A stretch of 64,000 nucleotides of DNA from Palaemon carinicauda (lineage: Eukaryota > Arthropoda > Malacostraca > Decapoda > Palaemonidae): assembly GCF_036898095.1 (NCBI RefSeq), contig NC_090766.1:31958972-32022971 (forward strand), in the 5' to 3' direction. The notes under the pieces are model-generated. The model saw nothing but the letters and a program-made list of their open reading frames with translations. It made no database searches and had not been told where the DNA came from. The position numbers and the translations under genes were made by a program. Positions 10,475 to 22,711 of the stretch are shown here, piece by piece (position 1 is the stretch's first letter; every line of letters starts with the position of its first letter).

Positions 10475-13121
10475 TTGGGGGAGTGAAAACGAAAGTCGAC
10501 TTCCTCCGCACAGCCGCTGTCTATGTCTCTGTCCTTGGGCACAAACAAACTCTTCTCAAGGATGGAAGGGTGTCTGAGGTTGTCGACATCCACGGATGAG
10601 ACACCCGAAAGGAAGCCCTCGGTCAGCGCGTCCAGATGGTCCAACATCGAGCTTGCCCGCAAGTTCGATACTTGACGACGAAACGCCAAGGGTGCTAGAG
10701 CCCGAGAGGAGGAAAGTACCCATGACCTTCCTGTAGCTTCCTTGAACAAAATCTCGGGTCGCAACCGAGGAGGGAAAGGACCTGGTAAGCCCCTTTCACG
10801 AGATGGAGAAGAGGAAGGGGTAGACCAGTCACCCCTTGGCCAATGGAGAAATCTCGAACGGAAAGCCACCCCCCAAAAAAACCCTTCCAGGGAATGACGG
10901 GGAAGGGCTAACCCAGGTCTGGAAAGAAGAATGTTGCTGAGACCTCCCTGAAGATTCTTCCTATTCTTGCATGTGCCATGCCCTGCGTTTACGGGGTGAA
11001 GCCGTGTTCTGGAAATACGCACCAGAAGACTCACCAAGCTGGCCATGCTGCGAAACGCCAATGGGAATCGCGGGTCGCAATCGCCCTGGCGCTCGCGAGA
11101 TGGTAAATCAATGATTTGCGCGTGGGAGAACGTGGAAGCGCCCATGCACGGGCACGCACGAACGCAAACGAAGGTGAGCGAAGGAGCGCAGAAGGAGGGC
11201 GAGCGTGGTAGGAAGGGCAAGAGCTGGCGAAAACCCATAGGCGAGCTATGGATACTGCAAGAATTAAGCCGACGTTCGCGCGAAAAACACCGTAGGTTCG
11301 CGCGATGGAACACCGTCAGTACGCGCGACAGAACACGTCGGTTCGCGCGACGGAACACCGTAGATTCGCGCGACGGAACACCGTAGGTTCACGCGACGGA
11401 ACACCGTCGGTTCACGCGACGGAACACCGTCGGTCCGCGCGACGGAATACTGTTGGTCCGCGCGACGGAACACCGCCGGTCCGCGCGACGGAACACCGTC
11501 AGTCCGTGCGACGGAACACCGTCCGTCCGCGCGATGGAATACCGTTGGTTCGCGCGCGGGCGAACATTGGAGAGCATGTGCGCGGTCGCGCATGAGCGTA
11601 GGCGTGCAGGCACGTGGGCGTGCGGTCGCACGGGAACGTGGCCGAGCAGGCACGTGGGCGCGCGGGTGAGCGCAGGCGGTCGGGAGACCGATGACGCGTA
11701 GGCGGGCGATGGCGCGTTGACAAGCAATGGCGCATTCTGGCAAGCGATAGCCCGAAGGAGAGTGAAGGCGCGTTGGCAAGCGATGGCGCGTCGGCAAGCG
11801 ACGGCGCGTCGGCAAGCGACGGCGCGTCGGCAAGCGACGGCGCGTTGGCGAGCGGTGGTGCGTTAACAAAACGCTAGCGCCCAGGTGAAGAATCGCGCGG
11901 GCGCGTAGGCGATTGCCAACGCGAGAGAGACTGGTGATGGTTAGCACGCATCGCGCTAACAGAAGGCGCGCAGGTGCATCAGGAAGGTAAGCGCTGCAGT
12001 AAGCTGTTAATCAGGCGATCCTAGACGGTCAGAAAACCGTTGGCGCCCATTGGTGCGTGGCAAAGAAGGGCGCGCAGATGTGCGCTGGCGATTGAAGAAA
12101 GCTGGCGCACAGAAGGACAAAAGTAAAGGTGAGCGCTGGCGAGCTACTGATGGTGTTCAGGCGAACTGACACGCGTGGCAGATCGATGGCGATCACTGAC
12201 GCATAGGAGATCGCTGACGAGCAGGTGAATGTTGACGCGTCTAAGGTCGCTGGCGAGCTGGTGATCACTGGCAAGCAGAAGGCAACGCGTGGAAGCCTGT
12301 GCGAAGAAGAAGAGTCCTTGACCCAGACCTGAACCGAAGTTCTAGATCGCGAGGGGGAACGTGGGCGCAGAGGGCGCGTAACAGGAACCAACAGGAACAG
12401 CAGAGATGATCATCATGAGAGCGCTGACGAACAGGAGAGCGCTGACGAACAGGAGAGCGCTGACGAACAGGAGAGCGCTGGCGAACAGGAGAGCGTTAGC
12501 GATCAGGAAAGCGCTGATGAGCAGGAGAGCGCCTGTGCGCTAACACTGAGCAGGAGCAGGAGAGAACACAGCAGAAGGGCGCGCAGGGGAACCCTGACAC
12601 GCAAGGGAAGAACTCCCGTGGGAGGCAACCCTTTGCCCCGAAGGGATCGTTGTCCGTCGGGAGACTGATGTCCGTCTGAAAACCGTTGTCTGTCAGCCGG
12701 GAGACTGATGTCCGTCGGGAAGACCGTTGCCCGTCGGAAGATGAGGTCAGACTGCTGTCCATCTGCACCAGGGGCGGAAGATCAAGAAGAAGTTGTAGGC
12801 TGTATACGGAGATTCAAAAAGGCGCCTCTTAGCACCCTTATAGGGAGATGGGAGGCCCTTACGACGAGGCGGACGGTGAGCCTTACGGCGAAGGAGGCCA
12901 ACAGCAACAACAGCAGAAGAATCCTCTGAAGAGGAATCTCTATGAGTGTACTCTCTCGTGAACGAAAGAGAAACACTTCGTAGAAGAGACTGGTCAGCCA
13001 GTGACCTAAAAGGAGCAATCCTCCGAAGAGAGGCTCCTGCAGTTGCCCAGCCCCTTGAGCGAAACTGCAGGTGCGACCGCTCAGCACCAAGAGCATAGTC
13101 GCACGAAAAAAAAAAAGGCAA
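10387..13121 (-). pseudogene. Gag remnant of unit A
   Basis: From right to left: a block with RRKAHRPPRRKGLPSPYKGAKRRLF (12747-12900), also present in units E and G; then long Arg/Ser/Pro-rich runs; the 23-bp minisatellite; and the C-terminal block with LDHLDALTEGFLSG and LRHPSILEKSLF (10530-10690). The N-terminal Cys module of units I, G and E is not seen. Frameshifts are frequent. The core role would be particle formation, but this copy cannot encode it. Confidence 0.6.
11276..11560. repeat. 23-bp minisatellite in unit A Gag, about 12 units
   Basis: The typical unit is GTTCGCGCGACGGAACACCG plus three bases. Inside it GACGG and CCGTC flank a 4-nt loop. The unit length is not a multiple of three, so successive units are read in different frames and every frame looks Arg-rich. 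The homologous array in unit B is at 20757-21140. Confidence 0.85.
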
Positions 13122-14059
13122 GAGAAGAACCCCCCAAAAGGGGAAAAACTCAAGCCTGGACAGGAAAAACTTCCCTCGGAAAGAAAGTTACCCACCCAAG
13201 GAGGCAAGCCTCCTGAGAGTTCTAAAATGAACTGGAGGGCTGTCAATCGTCACGGGAATACTTCCAGTAGGAGACACGCCCCTGACGAAAATCCAAAGGG
13301 GAGGCAGTAACAGCCGAATCCCCAGGCCTCCAAAAGACAGCTCACACCGTTGCCATATTACAGAAACGAACTAGATCAGTAACTGTAAAAAAATAAAACA
13401 AAAATCATTAGTACACATTCATTCCCCCGGGAAGGCTCCGAAGAGGAATCCTGAGGGAAAGGAAAACAAGAATTACACAACAGGCACGTGCCCTCACAAC
13501 CACTTACACTCACGGAAGGAGAGCTGTAACCAAAACAGAATTATAACAATTATAATTATGTAACTATGTAATTATGTAATTTAAAAATGAATGAACACTA
13601 AAAAAAAAGAATGAAAACCCCGAAAGGAATCGTTCTACAAAGCTGAAAAATTAACAAATTCAATTAGATTCATAAACTAATTGAGACAAAACGTACGGCG
13701 TAGCAACCCCCCACACGGGAAGGAAGCTACAAAAGGCGTAGTAACGTAGTAAAAGGGTGAACGACCTCAAGAGAGAGAAAGACCGAAGTCAAACTCAATC
13801 GCAACCCATAAAATTACACCGTGGTGGCCTAAACTGCCGAGGGCTCCACGGAGATATCGTACACAACACACACAAGCACAAATCTCTGAAAAGTTAACTT
13901 ACTGATTTCTATACTCAAATATATATACAAACATGAAAAAATGTTTACATATATATTGAGTAAAAGAAAAGTAAGTGATTAAGTAAAGACAAAACAAACA
14001 ATGGCTGCCAAGCGAGGACAAAGACAGAGACGTCTGTCCCAGTCCGAGCCAAAAGTGAA
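13122..14059 (-). other. Leader of unit A, no gene
   Basis: This AT-rich leader holds short tandem TATATA tracts (13915-13970) and a short AG run near 13770 that is expanded in unit B. No open frame of note is present. Confidence 0.5.
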
Positions 14060-14081
14060 AGTCAGCTTCACCGGTGTGTGA

Positions 14082-14101
14082 GGGGGGGGGGGGGGGGGGG
14101 G
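14082..14101 (+). repeat. G20 tract in the DIRS leader
   Basis: An uninterrupted run of about 20 G is followed by TAGCTAGCTA. Similar tracts lie at 6630-6647 and 16090-16131, always at the same place in the leader or its inverted copy. Confidence 0.85.
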
Positions 14102-14209
14102 TAGCTAGCTACCACTCCCCTACCGCCCCGCTAACTAGCGCGGGGGTAATACACCCTCGTTAAATTCTAATGGCTCGCCATTTCAGCTACGCTAAAAGGT
14201 AAGCCCAAT

Positions 14210-14246
14210 GTAAATAGCGTGGTTTGTATTTCGGTTACGGAACAAA
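14210..14246 (-). repeat. Terminal repeat core, unit A right end
   Basis: It is the inverted partner of 6812-6848 and runs GTAAATAGCG to ACGGAACAAA. Unit E Gag resumes at the next base. Confidence 0.8.
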
Positions 14247-15661
14247 CCCCTAGAGCGTGGGCGCACAGGAGGGCGCACAGCAGGAGCTGGAACAGGTGCG
14301 CGCGATGGAGACTGCGCGCGATGGCTGACGAGCAGGCGAGATCCGAAAGCGCGTAGGAGATCGCTGACGAGAAGAAGAAGAAAGATTCTTCCCTCCTGTG
14401 CCCAGATCCGGAGATCGTGGGTGCGCAGGCGAACGTTGGCGCGTAAGTGAAAAGCGCTGGCGAGCAGGATATCGTGGATGTGTATGGCGCGCATCAGGAT
14501 AAGGGCGCGCAGTTGTGCGCTGGCGAGGAGAAGGCGCGCAGTTGTGCGCTGGCGAGGAGAAGATCGCTGGCGCGCAGTTGTGCGCTGGCGAGGAGAAGAT
14601 CGCTGGCGCGCAGGTGAGCGCTGGCGAGCAGGTGAGCGCTGGCGCGTAGTCTCAGCAACAGGAGATCGCTGGCGCGTTGTCCCTGGAACAGGAGGTCTCT
14701 GAAGTGATGTCTCAGGAACAGCAGGCGAGCGCTTGCGCGCAATTGCGCACAGGCGCACAGGGGATACCTGGCGCTTAAGGGACTTACTCACAATGTGAAA
14801 AAGCCCCGTTTGCCCCGAAGGGACCGATGCCCGTTGGATAACGGGGTGCGTGGGCGCCCACAGCGCGTCAGCGGTCAGGAACAGAGACGGGAGGTCAGCA
14901 GGTCTGGCAGGCGAAGAAGATCGTGAACGATCTGCAGAGAGGTCCAGGGATGCCGCTGCAACGGTCGGTGCACGGCGAGGAGGATCCACTACAGGGGACT
15001 GCGAAGGCGAAGAACAGAAGAGGCGCCTCCTAACTCCCTTGTGGGGAGAAGGAAGGCCTCTACAGCGAAGAGGAGGGCGAACTTTCCGTCTGATACATCC
15101 TCTGGGGGCAGCAGGCACACCATCGTCAGTCCTCTGAAGAGGAGTCTCTGTTAGTGAACTCCCCCGAGGGGGAGAATCACCTGCAGGAGAGACCGTTGGA
15201 CTTAGCTCCTCCCTCGAAGGATGTTCGGAGGGGGGAACTAAGCCTTCAGCTACATCAGGAAGCATAGTAGGGGTTTGACCTAACTCGTCGGAAGCCCCTG
15301 CCACAACAACGTCAACAATAGACGGAGGATCAACTTCTGCTACCGTCGGAGACAGTTTGACAGCAGCCCCCAACCTGATTATGTCAAACAGGGCTTCCTT
15401 GGAGGGAGAACCCTGAAGCCCCAAGGAAGCCCAAAGCTGTAACAAATCATTGTTAGACACATTGTTATCAGAAATATCCTCCCCCGAGGGAGGAGGAGGA
15501 GCTATGGGAGGCAACTCCCTCTCCCGAACCCCGAGGTTGGCCAACGCTACCACTCGACGGCCTCTCGGAAGAGACCGATCGAGTGGGAGCTTCGGAGGAG
15601 GTTTGGGCTACGGAAGAAGAGACCTTGGGATTTTCTCTCTTCAAGGAAACCCCTGAAGGAA
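14247..15661 (-). pseudogene. Gag middle part of unit E
   Basis: Two minus-strand frames cover this piece. 15661-15510 has SSSVAQTSSEAPTRSVS and SSGSVG; 15553 downward has PPPPSGEDIS, LLQLWASLGLQG, KEALFDIIRLGAAVKLSP, RRKVRPPLRCRGLPSPHKG and then long RQRSPAR-type repeats. A frameshift separates them near 15510. The text matches unit G Gag (50433-51642). The frame finally runs into the terminal repeat of unit A, so its last 25 or so residues are read-through. The missing N-terminus is at 47040-47261, beyond unit D. Confidence 0.75.
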
Positions 15662-15668
15662 AAATTAT

Positions 15669-15953
15669 ATTTTCATAATAAAATAAATTTTTGAATATAC
15701 TTACCCGCTGGTTATATAAAAGAGCTGAAGTGCCCTGACGCCATGGCAGAAAATTCAAATCTCGCGCTATCGAAGATACGGCAGGTGTACCAACCGCACC
15801 TTAGCGGTAGAACAGGTGGAACCACACACCATCTCCAGTTCTTCCATGCCTCATAGCCATACCATAGGTAGTCTCTAGAGGGGAGTAGGGTGGGTGTTAA
15901 ATTTATATAACCCGCGGGTAAGTATATTCAAAAATTTATTTTATTATGAAAAT
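15669..15953. repeat. Foldback belonging to unit D
   Basis: The inverted ends of about 50 bp hold TTTTTGAATATACTTACCCG. The centre matches, inverted, the leader of unit D at about 46875-47005 (including the ATGGCAGAAAATTC and GGTGTACCAACCGCACC blocks). On the left it abuts E Gag. On the right it is cut off from D's body by unit B. Confidence 0.8.
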
Positions 15954-15954
15954 G

Positions 15955-16281
15955 ACAAATTCGAAGATAATTTGTATTTTTCCTAACCATACAAACCTTA
16001 GCTATTTACATTGGGTTTACCTTTTAGCGCAGCTGAAATGGTGAGCCATTAGAATTTAACGAGGGTATATTAACCCCGCGCTAGTTAGCGGGGGGGGGGA
16101 GGGGGGGGGGGGGAGGGGGGGGAGTGGTAGCTAGCTACCCCTCCCCCCCCCTCACGCACGGGTGAATGCTCACTTTCACTTAGAGGTAGGACTTGTCTTG
16201 GGGGACAGGGCTGGCGGGCAAATTTGTGTAAATAGCTAAGGTTTGTATGGTTAGGAAAAATACAAATTATCTTCGAATTTA
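15955..16281. repeat. Foldback belonging to unit B
   Basis: It has the same family and structure as 6494-6809: AAATTCGAAG ends, inverted leader centre and a broken G tract at 16090-16131. It lies directly before B's terminal repeat at 16285. Confidence 0.8.
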
Positions 16282-16321
16282 TCATTTGTTCCGTAACCGA
16301 AATACAAACCACGCTATTTAC

Positions 16322-17658
16322 ATTGGGTGACTTACCCCTAAGGTAGGGTGGAAAGTCCCCAGCCATACTGGCTTTGGCTTTACCCGGGGACTCAGAATCC
16401 GAGTGAGTCGCACTCGAGAAAAGGAGTCCCTGCACCTCACAAGTTCCTTGTTCCGCAAGGAACCGTGTGGCCAACATAAGCTTGTGTGTGAAGGAAGAAG
16501 TGTCACCCATCCTAGGCAGTTGACCTGGAGTTCCAGAAGGAACTCTGGGTTAGGACGTTCCCAATACCACCTCGTCAGGGTATAGGGGACGCGACAGTAT
16601 TGACTCAATACTCAGAACACAAGGAAGCATGGTTTACCTGCAGAGGTTCGAGGTCAGCTATGCAGAGACCAGGATGCTGTTTCCCCGTAGAGGGGATGAT
16701 GAAGAAAGAAATAAGGGCCAGACATACTTCTTTCGTTCATGCAGACAAAACCTGATAACAATGCCCTCAACCTTCTGCTACCTGTCCAAAAAGGAGCCTG
16801 AGGTTAGACCAGCTGTTGTGTAGCCACCACAGAGCGATAGAAAACGTATCGAAACTCCTGTGGGTCACGCCCTGCAGGAAGCGGGCTGCGAAGGTCATTA
16901 GAGGCTTCCAGACTCCAGCTTGTAGCACCTGCGTCACAGAGTAGTGTTACTCGAAGGCGAGGGGCGTTGCGATGTATCCAACATCGTGCTGTAGGGCGAC
17001 GTGACAGGGGAGGGTCTGGAGACAGGACGAGAAGAATGTCCTTGAGTCCGAGCTGAAGAGGTATACTGGTGACTCTCCCCCGTGTCCTCCTTGTGCTCCC
17101 AAATCGGCTGCAACTGAGGACAAACTGCAGCTGTTCCCAAAGCTAACCTCTCGATTCCTTTACTGGCAAAAAAGAGAAGGTTTTGGGATATCAGATACAG
17201 AATGGAGACTCGAAATCTTGAAGGAATTGGACCGAAGAGCCGGGACCCCAAGATTCTGAGTCTAGCCAACAACTCAGGAGCGAACCTGAATGTTGCCTCC
17301 CCCTCTTCCTTAGAAAGGGCGGAGTCGTATGAGACCATGATGATTGCTTACACACTGGCCGCGGCCAGAGTGAGCAGAAGACCCAAGACGGAATACAATC
17401 CGAGGCCTGTCGTAAAGAGTCTTGAGAAGATCTCTTAAGGGACTAAAAAGTCCGAGCCATGCTCCAAGTTGGAGGTCTCACTCCGACTAGGGAAGGGACA
17501 ATCGTAGCTTCGCATGAGCGAGGAAAGATCCAGCGGGCAGGAAAAAGTTATTCCTTTAAGCCTGAAGGTTAGGGAAAGGTTGAGCGACAGGCTTCATTGC
17601 CGAGAGCGGAAAGGAGTTTCCTCCCGCCGGAAGGCAATAAGACCGTTATTGCTGGAGA
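16322..17658. other. 3' region of unit B without a recognisable gene
   Basis: Counterpart of 6850-8190. No recombinase motifs were found on either strand. Confidence 0.55.
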
Positions 17659-19757
17659 AGAGACCTCAAGGGAAGAGGTATATCTCCCACGGTACCAACC
17701 ACCGAAGACTCTTCACTTCGCCTGGAAGACCCCTGCGGATGACTATCGCGGATGACGCGACCTCCATCCCGCGACAGTAGCGGGTTGTCTCTTCTTGAGG
17801 AGGAGGCGTAGTGTCTCCAGGCATGAAGCCGAAGCGACGCCCCGGCTCGTGAAAGACGTTACAGTGTGGTTGTTTGAGTAGTCTGTGCCGTGGGAGAAGC
17901 TCTCCCGGGAGTTCCGTCAGGGGAAGCAGAGGGTCCAGAAACCGTTCTGCGCATAGTCCCAGTGGAGCTCTCCCATTGAAAGGTTGACAGACAACCTGGT
18001 CTTGTTGAGACCCATTCTCCACAGACAAAAAGGAGGGAAGACGCAGGCGTAGAAGTTGTCCCACCATCACCGGAATGCATCTTGCCAGAGTCTCGGGGTC
18101 TGAGACTGGGGGGGAAGAACAGCGGAAGCTTGAGGTTCCAAGCTGTCGCGATCAGGTCCCCCAGACCAGGACTTGCTGGTTACCCAAGGCCAAAGACCCC
18201 CAGGTACACTCTCTCTACGAGGCTCTGCTGGGATAGTCGGAGAGAACATTCCTCTGCCTGGAATGAGAGAGCCGATGGTGGTATTGAGAGTATCTCAATC
18301 ATCTCGGTATCTCTACTGCAGGATGTGGAGGTGTGAAAATGCGTCCCCTGCTGATTGGAACACGGCAGAATCATGAAGTCGACGCGCACGGAGCGACTCA
18401 GCAGGAGCTGTAGGGTCTGTAGAGGGGCCAGACTACAGCCCCCAAGCCTGCCTGAATAATGGAGAGGTATCCTTCAGATCCTGGCCATAGGCCTGGACCG
18501 GAACATAACCCCCCCCCGCCCTTTTTTTCTTTGACGAGTCCGAGAACAGCATGAAGAATGTGGGGAAAGGACGAGAATATCCACTCCCATCAAGAGGTTC
18601 CATAGGTCAACACCCATTGCAGGTCTAATAGTTCCGCTGGTCCCATAGGGGCCAGGAAGTCCGGTTAATCGTTGCCTGAAACCACCGGAACTTGGACCGG
18701 CCCACAGGGAACTTATCCTGAGGCGACCATTCGGAACTATAGACGGGTCAATGAGGAAAGGAGAACTAGGAAACGTTCCAAGGTAGGGCTGAAAGCTCTG
18801 CTTGACCGAGAACAGGTACTGCGACTCTCCTCAGCCTTGCCACAGTCAACTGAAGGGAAGGCTCGGAGGAGGTGGCAACAGAATCTGGCGTCCCCAGGCG
18901 GTCACCCATCCAAGTACCGACCAGAACCGATGTTGCTTAACCTCGCTGGACGGACGAGAAGCGGGGTTTCCAACGTGGTAAGGCCGTTGACTCAATATCA
19001 TGGCTAGATACTCCAGATGTTGAGGCAGAAGAGAGAAGGCTCCTAGCAAAATACCATGAACCCACACTCATGGTAAGCATCCGGAAGCTTGTCCCAGCGC
19101 TGAAGAAGGTCGAACTCGAGTCTACCAGAGTTGACCAGACCTCCAAAAAGCGAATGAGGCGAAAGCCTGCACCTGAGCGGCCATGAGGAGAGCAGGGAGA
19201 GTTCTCTGGGGAAAAAAACCTGCGATGCCACGGCGGGATCGCCACACTGCATCATAAGCGGGAATACCTGCAGTCTAGGCTGAATTCCACGAGCTCCCTG
19301 GAAGATGGATGGAATGGGAACTGAAAGTACCCGTCCTTCCGATCCAGGGTTTAAGGAGTCCTGTCGCCTCGTTACCAGTCTGATCGATTCTGCTGTTCTA
19401 CGCTGGACGAAGTTTGTTCGCCAAACTTGATCAGGGCTGAGAGGTCGACTACGGAACTCCCGACTCAGATACTTCCTTACAAGAAAGGATCGACTGAAGA
19501 AGCCGGGGGTGAAGCCGTCGATGATCCCATGGAGGACCTTCTCCTAAGGAATGGATGATTCTGCCCAAACGGGCAACTCTTGCCGACCCTATGTTATAGA
19601 GGTTCAGAGACACTGAATTCGCTGACAGAGACGGCAGGCGCGATATCCCTGACTGATCACAGAGATCGTGCGGGAATGGGCATCGGGAAGCTGTCATCCG
19701 GATGAGAAACCTTAAGCATCCTCCCAGCGAGAAACCTGCAAGGGGGGGGGGGGGCAA
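17659..19757 (-). pseudogene. RT and RNase H remnants of unit B
   Basis: 19757-19449 corresponds to the RT N-terminus (LAGFSLGGCLRFL, DQSGISRLPSL). 19245-18937 corresponds to the motif C region, where FGGLVNSG or LLEVW replaces the YLDDW block of unit E depending on frame. 18249-18067 corresponds to the RNase H end (TPRLWQDAFR, compare ALWQDTFQ in unit E). Multiple frameshifts are present. Confidence 0.65.
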
Positions 19758-22711
19758 TTCCAGAGTTCGTGAACTCTGCCGCTCCCTTTAGGACTATGCC
19801 CTCCCCGGGGGAGCCTCCCTTGCCATCTGTTCCTGACAGGAGGAAACTGCAATTGGACGCCTTGTCTCAGTTGTCGTAGCCGATAACTTAGGCCGACGTG
19901 GTTGAAAGAAAAAGGCGCTGGAGCCCTGCAGAGTCTGGAAGAAAGCGCCTTGGAGAAGTGAAAACGGAAGTCGATTTCCTCCGCACAGCCGCTGTCTAAG
20001 TCTCTGTCCTTGGGCACAAACAAACTCTTCTCCAGGATGGAAGGGTGTCTGAGGTTGTCGACATCCACGGATGAGACACCCGAAAGGAAGCCCTCGGTCA
20101 GCGCGTCCAGATAGTCCAACAACGAGCTTGCCTGCAAGTTAGATACTTAACGACGAAACGCCAAGGTGCCTGACCCCGAGAGGAGGAAAGTAGCCATGAT
20201 CTTCCTGTAGCTTCCTTGAACCAAACCTCGGGCCGTAACCGAGGAGGGAAGGGACCTGGTAAGCCCCCTACACGAGGTGGAGAAGAGGAAGGGGTAAGCA
20301 GTCACCCCTTAGCCAATGGAGAAATCTCGAACGGAAAGCCCCCCTCCAAAAATCCTTCCAGGGAATGACGGGGAAGGGCCAACCCAGGTTCTGGAAAGAG
20401 GAGTGTTGCTCGGACCTCCCTGAATATTCTTCCTATTCTTGCAAGTGCCATGCTCTGCGTTTACGGGGTGAGGTCGTGTTCTGGAAATACGCTCCAGAAC
20501 AACTCGCCAGGGCTGGCCACGCTGCGAAAACCCCAATGGGAATCGTGGTCGCAATCGCCCTGGAGCTCGCGCGTTGGCAAATCAATGATTTGCCCGTGGG
20601 CGAACGTGGAAGCGCCCATGCGCGATCACGCAGGAACGCAAACGAAGGTGAGCGAAGGAGCGCAGAAGGAGGGCGAGCGTGATAGGAAGGCGAGAGCTGG
20701 TGGACGGTGAGCGATAACCCATAGACGAGCAATGGATACTGCAAGAATTAAGCCGACGTTCGTGCGAAAAAACACTGTAGGTTCGTGCGATGGAACACCG
20801 CCGGTTCGCGCGGCGGAACACCGACGGAATACCGCCGGTTCGCGCGGCGGAACGCCGCCGGTTCGCGCGGCGGAACGCCGCCGGTCGCGCGGCGCGCCGC
20901 CGGTCGCCGGTCGCCGGTTCGCGCGGCGGAACACCGCCGGTTCGCGCGGCGGAACTCCGCCGGTTCGCGCGGCGGAACGCCGCCGGTTCGCGCGGCGGAA
21001 CGCCGCCGTTCGCGCGGCGGAACGCCGAACGCCGTCCGTTCGCGCGACGGAAACCGTCCGTTCGCGGGACGGAAACCACGGAAACCATCCGTTCGCGCGA
21101 CGGAAACCATCCGTTCGCGCGATGGAAGACCGTTAGTTCGCAGTCTGGCGAACATTGGAGAGCATGTGCGCGGTTGCGCAGGCGAGCAGTCGCGCGGGCG
21201 CGCAGGCGAGTGGGCGCGTGTCCGAGGCGGCGAACGCAAGCGCTGGCGCGATGATGAGGAAACGCGCTGCCGTGTGGGTGAGGAAGATCGCTGGCGATGT
21301 GGATCAACAGGCGATCGGTGGTGAGCTGGTGAGCGCTGACGCGCAGGTGGGCGATGGCGCGTCGGCAAGCGACGGCGCGTTGGCGAGCAGTGGTGCGTTA
21401 ACAAAACCCTAGCGAGCAGATGAAGAATCGCGTGGGTGCGTAGGCGGTTGCCAACGCGAGAGAGAGTAGTGATGGTTAGCGCGCATCGCGCTAACAGAAG
21501 GCGCGCAGGTGCATCAGGATGGTGAGCGCTGAAGCCAGCTGTTAATCAGGAGATCTTAGACGGTCAGGAAACCATTGGCGCCCATTGGTGTGTGGCAAAG
21601 AAGGGCGCGCAGATGTGCGCTGGCAAACGAAGGAAGCTGGCGCACAGAAGGACAGAAGAAAAAATGAGCGCTGGCGAGCAGGAGGAAGATCCACGGCAAG
21701 ACTCAGCTACCGGAGATCGTGATCCACAGCAGGCGAGCGCTAGATCGCTACTGATGGTGGTCAGGCGAACTGACACGCGTGGCGATCGTTGACGCGTAGG
21801 AGATCGCTGGCGAGCAGGTGAACGTTGACGCATCTAAGGTCGCTGGCGAGCTGATGATCGCTGACGAGCAGAAGGCAACGCGTGGAAGCCTGCGCAAAGA
21901 AGAAGAGTCCTTGACCCAGACCTGAACCGAAGTTCTAGATCGCGAGGGGGAACGTGGGCGCAGAGGGCGCGTAACAGGAACCAACAGGAACAGCAGAGAT
22001 GATCATCATGAGAGCGCTGACGAACAGGAGAGCGCTGGCGAACAGGCGAGCGCTAGCGATCAGGAAAGCGCTGATGAGCAGGAGAACGCCTGTGCGCTAA
22101 CACTGAGCAGGAGCAGGAGAGAACACAGCAGAAGGGCGTGCAGGGGAACCCTGACACGCAAGGGAAGAACCCCCGTGGGAGGCAACCCTTTGCCCCGAAG
22201 GGATCGTTGTCCATCGGGAGACTGATGTCCATCGGAAGACCGTTGTCTGTCCGCCGGGAGACTGATGTCCGTCGGAAGACCGTTGTCCGTCGGGAAGACC
22301 GTTGCCCGTCGGAAGATGAGGTCAGACTGCTGTCCATCTGCACTAGAGGCGGAAGATCAAGAAGAAGAAGTTGTAGGCTGCATACGGAGATTCAAAAAGG
22401 CGCCTCTTAGCACCCTTATAGGGAGATGGGAGGCCCTTACGACGAGGCGGACGGTGAGCCTTACGGCGAAGGAGGCCAACAGCAACAACAGGAGAAGAAT
22501 CATCCGAAGAGGAGTCTCTATGAGTGTACTCTCTCGCGAACGAAAGAGAAACACTTCGTAGAAGAGACTGGTCAGCCAGTGACCTAAAAGGAGCAATCCT
22601 CCGAAGAGGGGCTCCTGCAGTTGCCCAGCCCCTTGAGCGAAACTGCAGGTGTGACCGCTCAGCACCAAGAGCATAGTCGCACGAAAAAAAGGCAAGAGAA
22701 GAACCCCCCAA
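19712..22711 (-). pseudogene. Gag remnant of unit B
   Basis: Same blocks as unit A: RRKAHRPPRRKGLPSPYKG (22343-22500), Arg/Ser/Pro-rich repeats, the 23-bp array, and the C-terminal block with LDYLDALTEGFLSG and LRHPSILEKSLF (19940-20137). It has no N-terminal Cys module and is frameshifted throughout. Confidence 0.6.
20757..21140. repeat. 23-bp minisatellite in unit B Gag, about 16 units
   Basis: Homologous to 11276-11560, but the common unit is GTTCGCGCGGCGGAACGCCG plus three bases. GGCGG pairs with CCGCC where unit A mostly has GACGG with CCGTC. Some units near 21030-21060 keep the A-type pair. Confidence 0.85.

Larger units (their letters stand above)
6812..14246 (-). mobile_element. DIRS-like unit A, non-autonomous, inside E Gag
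   Basis: It is bounded by inverted terminal cores 6812-6848 and 14210-14246 and lies, together with its foldback, within E's Gag. On the minus strand it has leader, Gag remnant, RT and RNase H remnants, then 1.3 kb without a recognisable recombinase. It is a close relative of unit B at 16285-23836: most 60-base lines differ at only a few sites. No target duplication is visible, as expected for recombinase-based insertion. Confidence 0.75.

Noticed and set aside
11276..11560. Array of 23-bp repeats as a CRISPR
   Set aside because: No spacers, eukaryotic context, and the units are contiguous.
20732..21324. Plus-strand Arg-rich frames up to 179 codons
   Set aside because: They are readings of the 23-bp array, which is open in several frames. 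Gag homology is on the minus strand.
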